Origin: JADMIH01 sp035274425
Lineage (GTDB): Bacteria; Chloroflexota; Chloroflexia; QHBQ01; JADMIH01
Assembly: GCA_035274425.1 (NCBI GenBank)
Contig: DATEOC010000069.1
Location: 1 to 64,000, forward strand
DNA: 64,000 bases
Reading direction: 5' to 3'
A program made the translations under genes and the position numbers. How positions within the stretch are numbered: position 1 is the stretch's first letter; every line of letters begins with the position of its first letter. This document shows, in pieces, positions 25,497-35,454 of this stretch. The notes beneath the pieces are model-generated. The model saw nothing but the letters and a program-made list of their open reading frames with translations. It did not search any database and was not told the DNA's origin.

Positions 25497-25724
25497 TGCC
25501 CCCTGTGCCTGTACTCAGGCCTCTTGAAGTCATCAGAGCTTTCGAGAAGCTAGGTTGGCAGGTTACGCGCCAGCAAGGCAGCCACATCATTTTGATAAAG
25601 GAAGGGCACCCAGCTCGCTCTCTGTGCCTAAGCATGATAGGGGGTAGCACGAGGCACATTGCGGAGCCTAATTAGACAAGCCGGAATCACTATTGAGGAG
25701 TTTCTACTAGCGGCATCGAAGTAA
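25496..25724 (+). pseudogene. hicA: hicA toxin, inactivated by two frameshifts
   Basis: The first frame reads MPPVPVLRPLEVIRAFEKLG then WQVTRQQGSHIIL, a good HicA with the catalytic His in GSH. After 'ARSL' the expected PKHD-RG-VARGTLRSLIRQAG is split over frames: single-base deletions near 25626 and 25641 are needed to restore PKHDRG, then ARGTLRSLIRQAGITIEEFL to the stop at 25722-25724. As read, the protein stops early at a TAG around 25672. The module therefore appears to be antitoxin plus dead toxin, unless the two gaps are sequencing errors. Confidence 0.8.
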
Positions 25725-25844
25725 TCAAGCTAAGTAAGGCAGCAAGCTCCCATCATCGTGTGGGATCTGTAGTGTCATCCAATCTACTCCTTTAGCGTGT
25801 TGAATTCAGGTACGTGCTGAACTTCGCCTCCGCTACACTTTGTC

Positions 25845-26399
25845 TTAGATCGCATCCCCGTCGGCGGGTCCAGTCTCCCCCTCCAAGCCTACCGCGATGA
25901 GGTAGCCCCTTGCCCGCTCGGTGAGAGGGTAGCGCATCACCAGCTTCCAGAATGCGGGCGAGTGGTTCGGTTGGAGCAGGTGTGCCAACTCATGCACAAG
26001 GACGTAGTCCAGCACCCACAGGGGCATGGTTGCCACGCGGTCAGAGATGCGTATGGTAGCGGTGGAGGGGGTGCATGAGCCGTAGCGTTTCTCCTGGTTG
26101 CTCACCCACTTTATCTCTTTGACCCGTAGCTTGCCGCCGAAGTAGAGGCGGTTGAGGTCTGTGATGCGACGCTTCAGGTTGGGCAAAGGCTTGTCACCAT
26201 CACGCCTCTTCTCTGCCTTCATAACGCGGCGTACAAGCGTTTCGACTAGCTTGCGCTCCTCATCAGGAGAGATATTAGCGGGCACGCGCACCACCAGCGT
26301 GCCGTCCACCATACGGGCGGAAGCGGTCCTGGTACGGTTAGGAGAACGAACTATCTCTACCAGAGGGGGGATTGATTTTGGTTCAGGTGAATCTGTCAT
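25845..26399 (-). CDS. YgjP-type M48-like metallopeptidase domain protein
   Basis: 184 aa. The zinc site is HELAHLLQPNHSPAFW (HExxH plus a downstream His), preceded by WVSNQEKRYGSCTPSTATIRIS, the hallmark of the YgjP/DUF45 family. No signal peptide; cytoplasmic. Often found near restriction or nucleotide-handling genes in other bacteria, but the neighbours here give no such hint. Confidence 0.88.
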   Translation of the reverse strand: MTDSPEPKSIPPLVEIVRSPNRTRTASARMVDGTLVVRVPANISPDEERKLVETLVRRVMKAEKRRDGDKPLPNLKRRITDLNRLYFGGKLRVKEIKWVSNQEKRYGSCTPSTATIRISDRVATMPLWVLDYVLVHELAHLLQPNHSPAFWKLVMRYPLTERARGYLIAVGLEGETGPADGDAI

Positions 26400-26477
26400 G
26401 ACTTCGCTAATTTATCATATGTGAGCTTTCTGACTCGTTCTTTTCACATTTGCGATGCAGCAGCTATTAGCAGCTAT

Positions 26478-26506
26478 TTGAATTCCCGCGCTCCCAGTGC
26501 TATACT
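26478..26506 (+). promoter_or_regulatory. Promoter of the secreted repeat protein gene
   Basis: TTGAAT (26478-26483), 17-bp spacer, TATACT (26501-26506). The ~85-nt leader that follows contains a stable hairpin, CGGCGCAGC-TTCTT-GCTGCGGCG (about 26551-26575). Confidence 0.6.
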
Positions 26507-26595
26507 CACGCTGCACTGCGAAGTTTCGTACTGAGTTATGTCGGCGCAGCTTCTTGCTGCGGCGTACTTCATTCACTTTATCAGAGGAGAAGCAA

Positions 26596-27597
26596 ATGCA
26601 CTCAACTTCACAAGGAAAAATGAGGCGACATGCCATGTTGAGATGGCTTATTCCTTGGCTAAGAAGCAATATGGTCCTAGCATTAGTAATGCTTGGGATT
26701 TCAACCTGGGCAGGTGCAAGTGCATTGCCAGCCTCTACCGATACGCAAAGGCAGGTACTCTCTTCTGATTATAATCAAGCTTCGACTTCTGCACGTACCG
26801 CTACCCCTACTGCTACTGGTACGGCACCCCACGGACCACCTCCTGTATTTTCCCCTACCCGTACCGCTACTCGTACACGTACCCCTCCACCCATAGCGAC
26901 TCGTAAGCCCCCTCCTGATTACTCCCGTACTCCTACCAGTATCCCTACTGCTACCCGTACCGGCACGCCGGTGCCTACGGTTCTTGTTCCCGGCCTGAAT
27001 AAGCGACTTTTCCCTGAAACGGGCAAGACTGTAGCTGGTCTCTTCTTAGACTACTGGGATCAGAATGGCGATCTAGCTCAACAGGGCTACCCTATTTCAG
27101 AGGTGCTGGGCGAAATCTCTCCATTGAACAAGAAGCCCTACACGATGCAATATTTCGAGCGGGCCGTCTTTGAATACCACCCTGAGAATAACTCGCCTTA
27201 TAATGTGCTTCTGTCGCAGCTAGGTACGTTCCGGTACAAACAAAAATATCCGAATGGAGCGCCCAACCAGAAGCCAAATAGCAGTCCAGAGACAGTACTC
27301 TTTCCTAAGACAGGCAAGCATCTAGGCGGCAAGTTCCTTGGCTACTGGCAGAAGAATGGAGATGTTGCTCAGCAAGGCTACCCAATCTCCGAGGAGTTTC
27401 CGGAGAAAAGCGACCTGAACGGTAAGATTTACACTGTCCAGTACTTCGAGCGAGCGGTGTTTGAGATGCACCCTGAGAACGCGGGTACTAAGTATGAGGT
27501 GCTGCTTTCGCAGCTAGGCACCTTCCGCTACAGAGATAAATATGGGGGAGATAAGTTCTCCTCCTTATGCATCAAGTCTTCCCTGCCTTCACCATAA
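26596..27597 (+). CDS. Secreted protein with Thr/Pro linker and two ~70-aa modules
   Basis: 333 aa from ATG 26596 (AGAGGAGAAG upstream). A signal/anchor helix (NMVLALVMLGISTWAGASA) is followed by a long Thr/Pro/Arg-rich linker (~residues 55-125). Two copies of the module found in the kelch protein at 9606 come next: FPETGKTVAGLFLDYW...QYFERAVFEYHPEN and FPKTGKHLGGKFLGYW...QYFERAVFEMHPEN. No catalytic domain follows, so it may be an adhesin or wall-binding protein. Its last 26 bases overlap the convergent Rieske gene. Confidence 0.8.
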   Translation: MHSTSQGKMRRHAMLRWLIPWLRSNMVLALVMLGISTWAGASALPASTDTQRQVLSSDYNQASTSARTATPTATGTAPHGPPPVFSPTRTATRTRTPPPIATRKPPPDYSRTPTSIPTATRTGTPVPTVLVPGLNKRLFPETGKTVAGLFLDYWDQNGDLAQQGYPISEVLGEISPLNKKPYTMQYFERAVFEYHPENNSPYNVLLSQLGTFRYKQKYPNGAPNQKPNSSPETVLFPKTGKHLGGKFLGYWQKNGDVAQQGYPISEEFPEKSDLNGKIYTVQYFERAVFEMHPENAGTKYEVLLSQLGTFRYRDKYGGDKFSSLCIKSSLPSP

Positions 27598-28396
27598 CCT
27601 TTCCGTCCTTCACCTGCACCTCAAACGTCTTGAGGTCTACTTTGGCGGGGCCTTGCGTGACCTTGCCACTCTTTATGTCGAAGCATGAGCGGTGCCAGGG
27701 GCACTGCACCTGCCCATCTTCCAGTGCGCCTTCTGATAGGGGTCCATAGCGGTGGGTGCAGAACTCCTGGAAGGCGTAGAAATCGCTGCCCACGCGGGCG
27801 ATAGCCATGACGTTGCCATTGACTTCGGCCCGTAGCAACTCCCCATCCTTGAGGCTCTCTGCATCCGCGACGGCGATGAACTGATCCCCTTTGGCAGTCT
27901 CGGCATGAACGGTCTCGTGGGGCGTGGCGGGGTGCCTGCGATGCCGCCCCACCGCTATGCCATCGTCGTATACGACCATGCCTCCCAAGTAGCCTGAGAC
28001 CGATATAATCACTATGCCCACTATGGAGAGTATCAGAGGCAGCGTTGGCGTCCTTACCTCGTCCAATTCCGCTAACCGCAGCACGATATTCAGAGCGTAT
28101 ACGACAATAGCGGCGAAGTTGAGCCACATGTGGTTGGTCGCGATCTTCTTAGCAGGGTGGTCAGCGCGTATATCCGCCCAATCCACCAGGCCGGGGATGG
28201 AGGCCAGGACCGCCATGATGGTCCCGCCCACCATCGCGTAGAAGGCCCCGCGCACGAGAGGGTAGTTGGGCCCGAATAGAATAGTAATGAGGTCGAGCAC
28301 GAGACTCAAGACCCACAGTCCCACCGGGAAGTGTACCAATATGGGGTGCAGAGGGTGCTTTAGCGGCCTGCCCTGCAAAAGCTCTTTGACTATCAT
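27572..28396 (-). CDS. DUF2231 membrane domain fused to a Rieske [2Fe-2S] domain
   Basis: 274 aa. Residues 1-~160: four TM helices of the DUF2231 type (HPLHPILVHFPVGLW, VDWADIRADHPAKKIATNHMWLN). Residues ~170-274: Rieske ferredoxin with the cluster ligands in EFCTHRYGPLS and CPWHRSCFD. The fusion suggests a membrane-bound electron-transfer component. It follows the stand-alone DUF2231 gene by 3 bp in one operon. Ribosome site GGGAGG. Confidence 0.9.
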   Translation of the reverse strand: MIVKELLQGRPLKHPLHPILVHFPVGLWVLSLVLDLITILFGPNYPLVRGAFYAMVGGTIMAVLASIPGLVDWADIRADHPAKKIATNHMWLNFAAIVVYALNIVLRLAELDEVRTPTLPLILSIVGIVIISVSGYLGGMVVYDDGIAVGRHRRHPATPHETVHAETAKGDQFIAVADAESLKDGELLRAEVNGNVMAIARVGSDFYAFQEFCTHRYGPLSEGALEDGQVQCPWHRSCFDIKSGKVTQGPAKVDLKTFEVQVKDGKVMVKAGKT

Positions 28397-28399
28397 GGC

Positions 28400-28921
28400 T
28401 CAACCTCCCTTCTCTTGAGGCACGTTCGCCCCGCCCTTCTTGGCGACCTCACGCCATCTCTTCTTGGAGAGGCGGGCGATACTGATCCCCTGGTCGTACA
28501 CCATCAAGCCTCCCAGGTAGCCCGATACGAGAAGCATCAAAGTAGACAGGAGCGAGAGTAACAGAGGCAGCGTATCGACTGACCCTGCGCTGGCTAAATT
28601 GCCCACTCGCAGCAAGAGATTTATCACTTGTAGGGCCGTCACGGTCAGATTGATCGCCATGTGATACACGCCGAGTTTGCGGGCGGGCTTCTCAGGCTTT
28701 ATATCCCACCAGTCGGCCAGGCCGGCAGGTATCGCCGCTGCCGCCGCCAGCAGCCCCAGGAGTATGGCGAAGAACGCTGTCTGCACGACGGCGTTTTTGT
28801 TCCCACCCATGTTCGAGATGATGTCGAGCACAAGCGCCGAGGGCCATAGCGCCGTGGGCAGATGCACCAGTATCGGGTGCAGCGGGTGCCTGAGCCATTT
28901 TCCCTGCAAGAACTCTTTCAA
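28400..28921 (-). CDS. DUF2231 family membrane protein
   Basis: 173 aa from a TTG at 28921, which has AGGAGG at the proper distance; the frame continues upstream only through repeat DNA (encoding ITHHASRITFH), so the longer start is rejected. Four TM helices with HPLHPILVHLPTALW and LADWWDIKPEKPARKLGVYHMAIN, homologous to the N-terminal half of the following gene. The two presumably form a complex. Confidence 0.85.
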   Translation of the reverse strand: MKEFLQGKWLRHPLHPILVHLPTALWPSALVLDIISNMGGNKNAVVQTAFFAILLGLLAAAAAIPAGLADWWDIKPEKPARKLGVYHMAINLTVTALQVINLLLRVGNLASAGSVDTLPLLLSLLSTLMLLVSGYLGGLMVYDQGISIARLSKKRWREVAKKGGANVPQEKGG

Positions 28922-28934
28922 AATTCCACCTCCT

Positions 28935-29051
28935 AAATGAAACGTGATGCGTGATGCGTGATGCGTGATGCGTGAGTGTAGACGATAGACGATAAACAAT
29001 TAAACCATAAAAATCTTGGCGGTTACTTGGCGCTCTTGGCGTCTTGGCGGT
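28935..29051. repeat. Dispersed-repeat block
   Basis: Five units of GTGATGCGT (about 28943-28973), then GACGATA units (28981-28996), then TTGGCGCTCTTGGCGTCTTG (about 29028-29047). It runs into the 3' end of the PrsW gene, whose last codons (MRDA) and stop are made of the CACGCATCACGCATC repeat. Confidence 0.85.
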
Positions 29052-30089
29052 TCACGCATCACGCATCGCGTCAATTCGCTTGCGGAAACTGTCGATGTCG
29101 CGGGCGCATAGCTCCTGGTAGCGGGCGTCGCCGTCGGCCATACGGTGCTTGCGGAAGGCCAGCTCCGTCGCCAGGTCGAAGAACTCACCCAGGCTGCGCC
29201 ACTTTTCAAAGCCTGCCGTGAAGAGTGTAGACCAGCGCGCATTCCATCGTTTGCGCCCTGAGGCCAGAGTCTCGTACTCCTCCTGTGTTATGTGCCCCAG
29301 GGCTACTTCCTCCCAGAGCGTCTCCCGCAGGATTCGTGCCTCACGCGCCCCCGACATGAGGGCGAGTACGACGATCAGCGCCAGTCCTCCCCAGTCGCTC
29401 AATATAGCCCCCAGGCACGTGTTCAATGCGAGTGCAGAGCTCCTACCATTCGATGCCAGCACGCCGGTCATCAGCACGAGAGTGTTGTGTAGGCCATGCA
29501 GCACCATCGCCACGCCGAGGCCTAGCGAGGCGACCAACCCTCGCTGCCAGCCCAGCCGTACCGAGCGCGCATAGCCTAACGCCCCGCCCGTGAACGCGGT
29601 GAACATGCTGTGGTTCAAGCCGAACAGTCCCGCCCGCAATAACCAGAGCTGTGCCATACGCTCCGTCCCTACCTGCATACCTGTCGCAGAGAGATACAGT
29701 ATGTTCTCCACGAAGGCGAACCCCAGTCCCACCAGCGCGCCGTACACTATCCCGTCCAGTACGTTGTCGAATTCGCGCCTCGACACCAGGAAGAGAAGCA
29801 CCAGGATTACCGCCTTGACCGCCTCTTCTATGATAGGAGCGACTACCGCTAACTCGGTGGCTTTACGCACTCCCGGCGAGGCGATAAGCGCTTCCAGGGG
29901 GATGCCTGCCACGTTGGTGAGAAATATCGCCAGCACGATAGCAGGCACCGCGCCCCACAGGAAGGCTACGATCAGCAGTGGCAGCGGCTCCTTCTCATGC
30001 CTGTCGAGCCACCAGATGAGCGCGGCGTACAAGAGCGTTGGGAGGAGGGCCAACACAGTCGCCGTCGCGATCACCGAGAGAGTGCTCAT
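29052..30089 (-). CDS. PrsW family intramembrane metalloprotease
   Basis: 345 aa, about seven or eight TM helices. PrsW/CAAX-like motifs: APIIEEAVKAVIL (EE), GLGFAFVENILYL, HSMFTAFTGGALG and VLHGLHNTLVL, which supply the membrane-embedded Glu and His residues. A cytoplasmic helical tail of ~90 residues follows. PrsW cleaves anti-sigma factors in Bacillus; an anti-sigma candidate is encoded at 57366, but linkage is speculative. The C-terminus is encoded by repeat DNA. Confidence 0.88.
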   Translation of the reverse strand: MSTLSVIATATVLALLPTLLYAALIWWLDRHEKEPLPLLIVAFLWGAVPAIVLAIFLTNVAGIPLEALIASPGVRKATELAVVAPIIEEAVKAVILVLLFLVSRREFDNVLDGIVYGALVGLGFAFVENILYLSATGMQVGTERMAQLWLLRAGLFGLNHSMFTAFTGGALGYARSVRLGWQRGLVASLGLGVAMVLHGLHNTLVLMTGVLASNGRSSALALNTCLGAILSDWGGLALIVVLALMSGAREARILRETLWEEVALGHITQEEYETLASGRKRWNARWSTLFTAGFEKWRSLGEFFDLATELAFRKHRMADGDARYQELCARDIDSFRKRIDAMRDA

Positions 30090-30231
30090 GCGGCATTGTA
30101 CAACGGGTCGTAAGTGGGTGCAATATGGGGTTTGGGGGTCAGAGGTCGGGGATTAGCAATCAGGACCTAGCAATCAGGACCTAGCTTTACTGATCCCCGA
30201 CCCCCGACCCCCGACCCCTAACACCCAAACC

Positions 30232-31122
30232 TCAACCCCTACGTAACTGCACCACCAGCGTCCCTACAGTCACCAACGCCATACCTGCGATGTCTTGTAT
30301 CGTAAGAGTCTCCCCCAGGAAGAGCCAAGCGAGTATCGCTATCTGCACGAGCATGGTGCTGTTGATTATGCTCGACTCGATGGCGGAGAGGGTACGCTGA
30401 ACGTGGTTCCAGAGGGTGAAGGCGAATGCGGTGTTGACTACGGCCAGCCATGCAATGAAGGCCCAGTTTGTCGGGCTGACGGTTGGCATACCTTCGATTA
30501 GCAGGCCCATCGCAAGGAGGACGACAGCCCCTATGCTCATGCTGATAGTCGTCACAACGAGTGGCCCGACCATCTCCTCACGATTGATCTGGCGGCCCAT
30601 GATGGATGAGCCTGCGTTGAATAGCACCCCTACGGCCACAATGATAATGCCGAGCACCTGGTTTGTTGGCAGAGCGATGGGGTAGAAGTAGACCGCTATG
30701 CCAGTAAGGTAGAGCAATACGCCCGCCCACTGGCGAACAGTTGGCCTCTCAGCCAGCAGCGCAATACCCATGAGTGCGACCACCACCGGCGTGAAGTTGA
30801 GGAGCAAACTTACCGTCACCGCAGGGAGGTACTTCAGCCCCAGGAACTGCGCTCCCTGTGCCACGGTGATGCTGATCAAACCGAAGATGGCCAACCTTGC
30901 CCACTGCCTCCCAGGTATCCGGCGCAAAGCGGCCACATGAGGCTGCCTCAGCACAAAGGGCAGCAGGCAGAGAGACGCAAGCACATACCGCAGCCCCGCA
31001 AAAGTGAGGGCGGGTATATCCCGCAACCCCCACTTGATGAGTACCCACGACGTAGACCAGAGGAAGGCGACGAATAGTGCTGCGAGGACCGCAGCCTTGT
31101 GAGAGAAGGGTGTGTGAAACAA
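30232..31122 (-). CDS. EamA/DMT superfamily transporter
   Basis: 296 aa with ten TM helices in two EamA repeats (FLWSTSWVLIKWGLRDIPALTF; FNAGSSIMGRQINREEMVGP; WLAVVNTAFAFTLWNHVQR). TTG start with GGAGG 8 bp upstream. The leader contains a ykkC-class riboswitch candidate, so export of guanidine or a related ligand is possible. Guanidine exporters are usually of the small SMR type, so a 10-TM DMT protein would be a variation. Confidence 0.9.
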   Translation of the reverse strand: MFHTPFSHKAAVLAALFVAFLWSTSWVLIKWGLRDIPALTFAGLRYVLASLCLLPFVLRQPHVAALRRIPGRQWARLAIFGLISITVAQGAQFLGLKYLPAVTVSLLLNFTPVVVALMGIALLAERPTVRQWAGVLLYLTGIAVYFYPIALPTNQVLGIIIVAVGVLFNAGSSIMGRQINREEMVGPLVVTTISMSIGAVVLLAMGLLIEGMPTVSPTNWAFIAWLAVVNTAFAFTLWNHVQRTLSAIESSIINSTMLVQIAILAWLFLGETLTIQDIAGMALVTVGTLVVQLRRG

Positions 31123-31149
31123 AAGAGCACCTCCAGGCAGAATCGGAAA

Positions 31150-31292
31150 GGGATAGTGACGCGCATAGCAAACACGTCAACCTATCCCCTCTGGCCTCTT
31201 CTTCCTCGAGGTGCCCGCCCCGTAGGGCTACGTAGCGCTCGGTCCAGGCCCTCTTGCGGAGGCGGAACCCTAGCTACCCTTCGGTATCCTGG
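31150..31292 (-). promoter_or_regulatory. ykkC-class (guanidine-I-like) riboswitch candidate with terminator
   Basis: Minus-strand leader of the EamA gene. It has GCTAGGGTTCCG (about 31276-31264) and CTGGACCGAGCGCTACG (about 31242-31226), close to the two conserved ykkC blocks (CUAGGGUUCCG and CUGGUCCGAGAG). Downstream GGGATAG (31188-31182) pairs with CTATCCC (31156-31150), enclosing TGACGTG/CGCGTCA, followed by TTTCC: an intrinsic terminator as expression platform. A TATAAT lies upstream on the minus strand (31301-31296). Which ykkC subtype (guanidine, ppGpp, PRPP) cannot be settled by eye. Confidence 0.68.
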
Positions 31293-31309
31293 GAGATTAT
31301 AGCATATTT

Positions 31310-31440
31310 TGTGGACGACGGACGACGGACGATAGACGATAGACGATAGCCAACTAAACCATAAAAATCTTGGCGGTATCTTGGCGCTCTTGGCGTCTTG
31401 GCGGTTCCGTCCTCACGCATCACGTTTCACGTTTCACGCT
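31310..31440. repeat. Dispersed-repeat block between acs 3' end and the riboswitch
   Basis: GGACGACGGACGACGGACGA (about 31313-31332), GACGATA units (31330-31349), TTGGCGCTCTTGGCGTCTTG (about 31380-31400) and CACGCATCACGTTTCACG (about 31415-31440). Same order of families as at 4331 and 55825. Confidence 0.85.
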
Positions 31441-31451
31441 GTCGTCCAATC

Positions 31452-33434
<1,983 letters not shown>

Positions 33435-33581
33435 AGTTGCCTCCTAACAATATGGAATGCGAGAGATTCGTGCCCACAGTATACGATATGGGCGCGGGTG
33501 GTGGCTAGGGGGAGTTGGTGAAACGTGAAACTTGATGCGTGATGCGTGAAACGTTGCCTGATTGCGTTGCTCTGGTTTATC

Positions 33582-35366
33582 ATGCAAAGGAATAACCCTG
33601 GAAGGACCAGCCAGCCCGTGCGAACGCCGTTATCCCGCTATAGAGAGCTTCTTTCTTCATATTTTCTCCCCCAGCGCAGGCGAGTGATAACGCTTGGGTT
33701 GCTGCTGGCGATGAGGCTTGCCCTTGAGCTTGCCAATCCCTGGATACTGCGAGCCTTTATAGACCAGGCGATGGCTAAAGCTGCGATGGAGACCCTTATC
33801 GTCGTGGCGCTCCTCTTTCTGGGCGTGGCGCTGGGCACCCAGCTTGTGAGCGTAGCCGAGACCTACGTCGCGGAGAACGTGGGCCTGACTGCCACCAACC
33901 AATTGCGCTCGGACCTGGCTCTACACACTTTGCGGCTCGACCCATCGTTTCACAGCGCTCACACGCCGGGAGACTTGATCGAGCGGGTGGACGGAGATGT
34001 GGCTACCCTGGGCAGTTTCTTCTCGCGCTTCGTGGTGCAGATTTTCGGCAACGCTATCCTACTACTTGGCGTGCTCGCGCTTATGTACACGATAGACTGG
34101 CGCGTGGGCCTCTCCATGACTTTCTTCGTGATAGTCACAGTCGTGCTGGTGAACAAGATGCGCGACTTTTCGGTCCCTTACTGGAAGGAGGCCCGGCAGG
34201 CGAGCGCGGACCTGTTCGGCTTCCTCGAAGAGCGGCTCTCAGGCACGGAGGATATAAGGTCAAGCGGCGCTACAGCCTATACGATGCGCAAACTGTATGA
34301 GAGGTCGCGCAACCTGCTCCGGAGGGAGCGGCGGGCGGCTCTCATGGGGGGCGCGTCGGGCGGCATCACGATTATTGTATTCACACTTGGCACGGCTGTA
34401 GCTGTCGGCTGGGGTGTCCTACTCTTCCAGGAAGGCTCGATTACGCTCGGTACGGTATATCTCATATTCAGCTATACAGAGTCGCTACGCCGCCCTATTG
34501 ACCAGATCACGCGGCAGTTGCAGGACCTGCAACAAGCGGGGGCCAGTATCAACCGCATAGGGGATTTGTTACGCGAGCGGAGCACGATTGTCGACGGCAG
34601 CGGACCTCCACTCCCTGAGGGGGCGCTATCGGTGCAGTTCGAGGGTGTCACCTTCGGCTATAACGCCGATGAGCCTGTGTTGCAGGACCTATCGTTCTAC
34701 CTCAAGCCGGGAGAAGTACTGGGGGTATTGGGCCGCACCGGCTCAGGGAAGACAACTATAACGCGCTTACTATTTCGCCTTTACGACCCGCAGCAGGGCG
34801 AAGTGCGGCTCAGCGAGGTTGATCTGCGAGATACGCAGCTGGCAAGCATAAGGCAGCACGTCGGCATGGTCACCCAGAGCATACACCTCTTCCACGCTTC
34901 CCTACGTGATAACCTCACTTTGTTCAACAACACCATCCCCGACGAGCGAATAACAGAGGTACTGGAGGAGCTTGGCCTGGGCAACTGGCTGAGGGGGATG
35001 CCGCAGGGTCTGGATACCAAGCTGGCGTCCGGCGGCAGCACCTTATCCGCCGGGCAGGGCCAGCTAGTCGCATTTGCGCGGGTCTTTCTGAAAGGGCCTT
35101 CGCTGGTGATACTGGACGAGGCTTCATCCAGGCTCGACCCCGCGACCGAAAGGCACGTAGAGCGAGCCGTCGATAAATTATTGGCCGGGCGCACCGCCAT
35201 AGTAATCGCGCACAGGTTAGCTACCGTGCAGCGTGCAGACTCGATACTGATACTGGAGGATGGGCGGATAGCAGAGTATGGCAGCAGGCGGCAACTCCTC
35301 AGCGACCCCGATTCGCTCTTCTCCGGGCTGATGCGAACCGGCATGATGGCCGAGGTGCTGGCATGA
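33582..35366 (+). CDS. ABC exporter half-transporter (TMD-NBD), first of a pair
   Basis: 594 aa from ATG 33582; an upstream ATG at 33546 lies in repeat DNA and is rejected. An N-terminal six-TM domain is followed by an NBD with Walker A GRTGSGKTT, Q-loop MVTQSIHLF, signature LSAGQGQ (LSGGQ variant) and Walker B LVILDEASS, H-loop IAHRLATV. Together with the next gene it likely forms a heterodimer of the lipid/drug exporter type. Substrate unknown. Confidence 0.9.
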   Translation: MQRNNPGRTSQPVRTPLSRYRELLSSYFLPQRRRVITLGLLLAMRLALELANPWILRAFIDQAMAKAAMETLIVVALLFLGVALGTQLVSVAETYVAENVGLTATNQLRSDLALHTLRLDPSFHSAHTPGDLIERVDGDVATLGSFFSRFVVQIFGNAILLLGVLALMYTIDWRVGLSMTFFVIVTVVLVNKMRDFSVPYWKEARQASADLFGFLEERLSGTEDIRSSGATAYTMRKLYERSRNLLRRERRAALMGGASGGITIIVFTLGTAVAVGWGVLLFQEGSITLGTVYLIFSYTESLRRPIDQITRQLQDLQQAGASINRIGDLLRERSTIVDGSGPPLPEGALSVQFEGVTFGYNADEPVLQDLSFYLKPGEVLGVLGRTGSGKTTITRLLFRLYDPQQGEVRLSEVDLRDTQLASIRQHVGMVTQSIHLFHASLRDNLTLFNNTIPDERITEVLEELGLGNWLRGMPQGLDTKLASGGSTLSAGQGQLVAFARVFLKGPSLVILDEASSRLDPATERHVERAVDKLLAGRTAIVIAHRLATVQRADSILILEDGRIAEYGSRRQLLSDPDSLFSGLMRTGMMAEVLA

Positions 35367-35454
35367 GTGACGGACGAAAGACGATATTCACCGCAGAGAC
35401 GCAAAGTGCGCAGAGGTTTTTGGGGGATGCGTAGTGATAGACGATAGACGATAG

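Noticed and set aside
28922..28999. N-terminal extension of the DUF2231 protein
   Set aside because: The extra 26 codons are translated repeat DNA; TTG 28921 has an AGGAGG at proper spacing.
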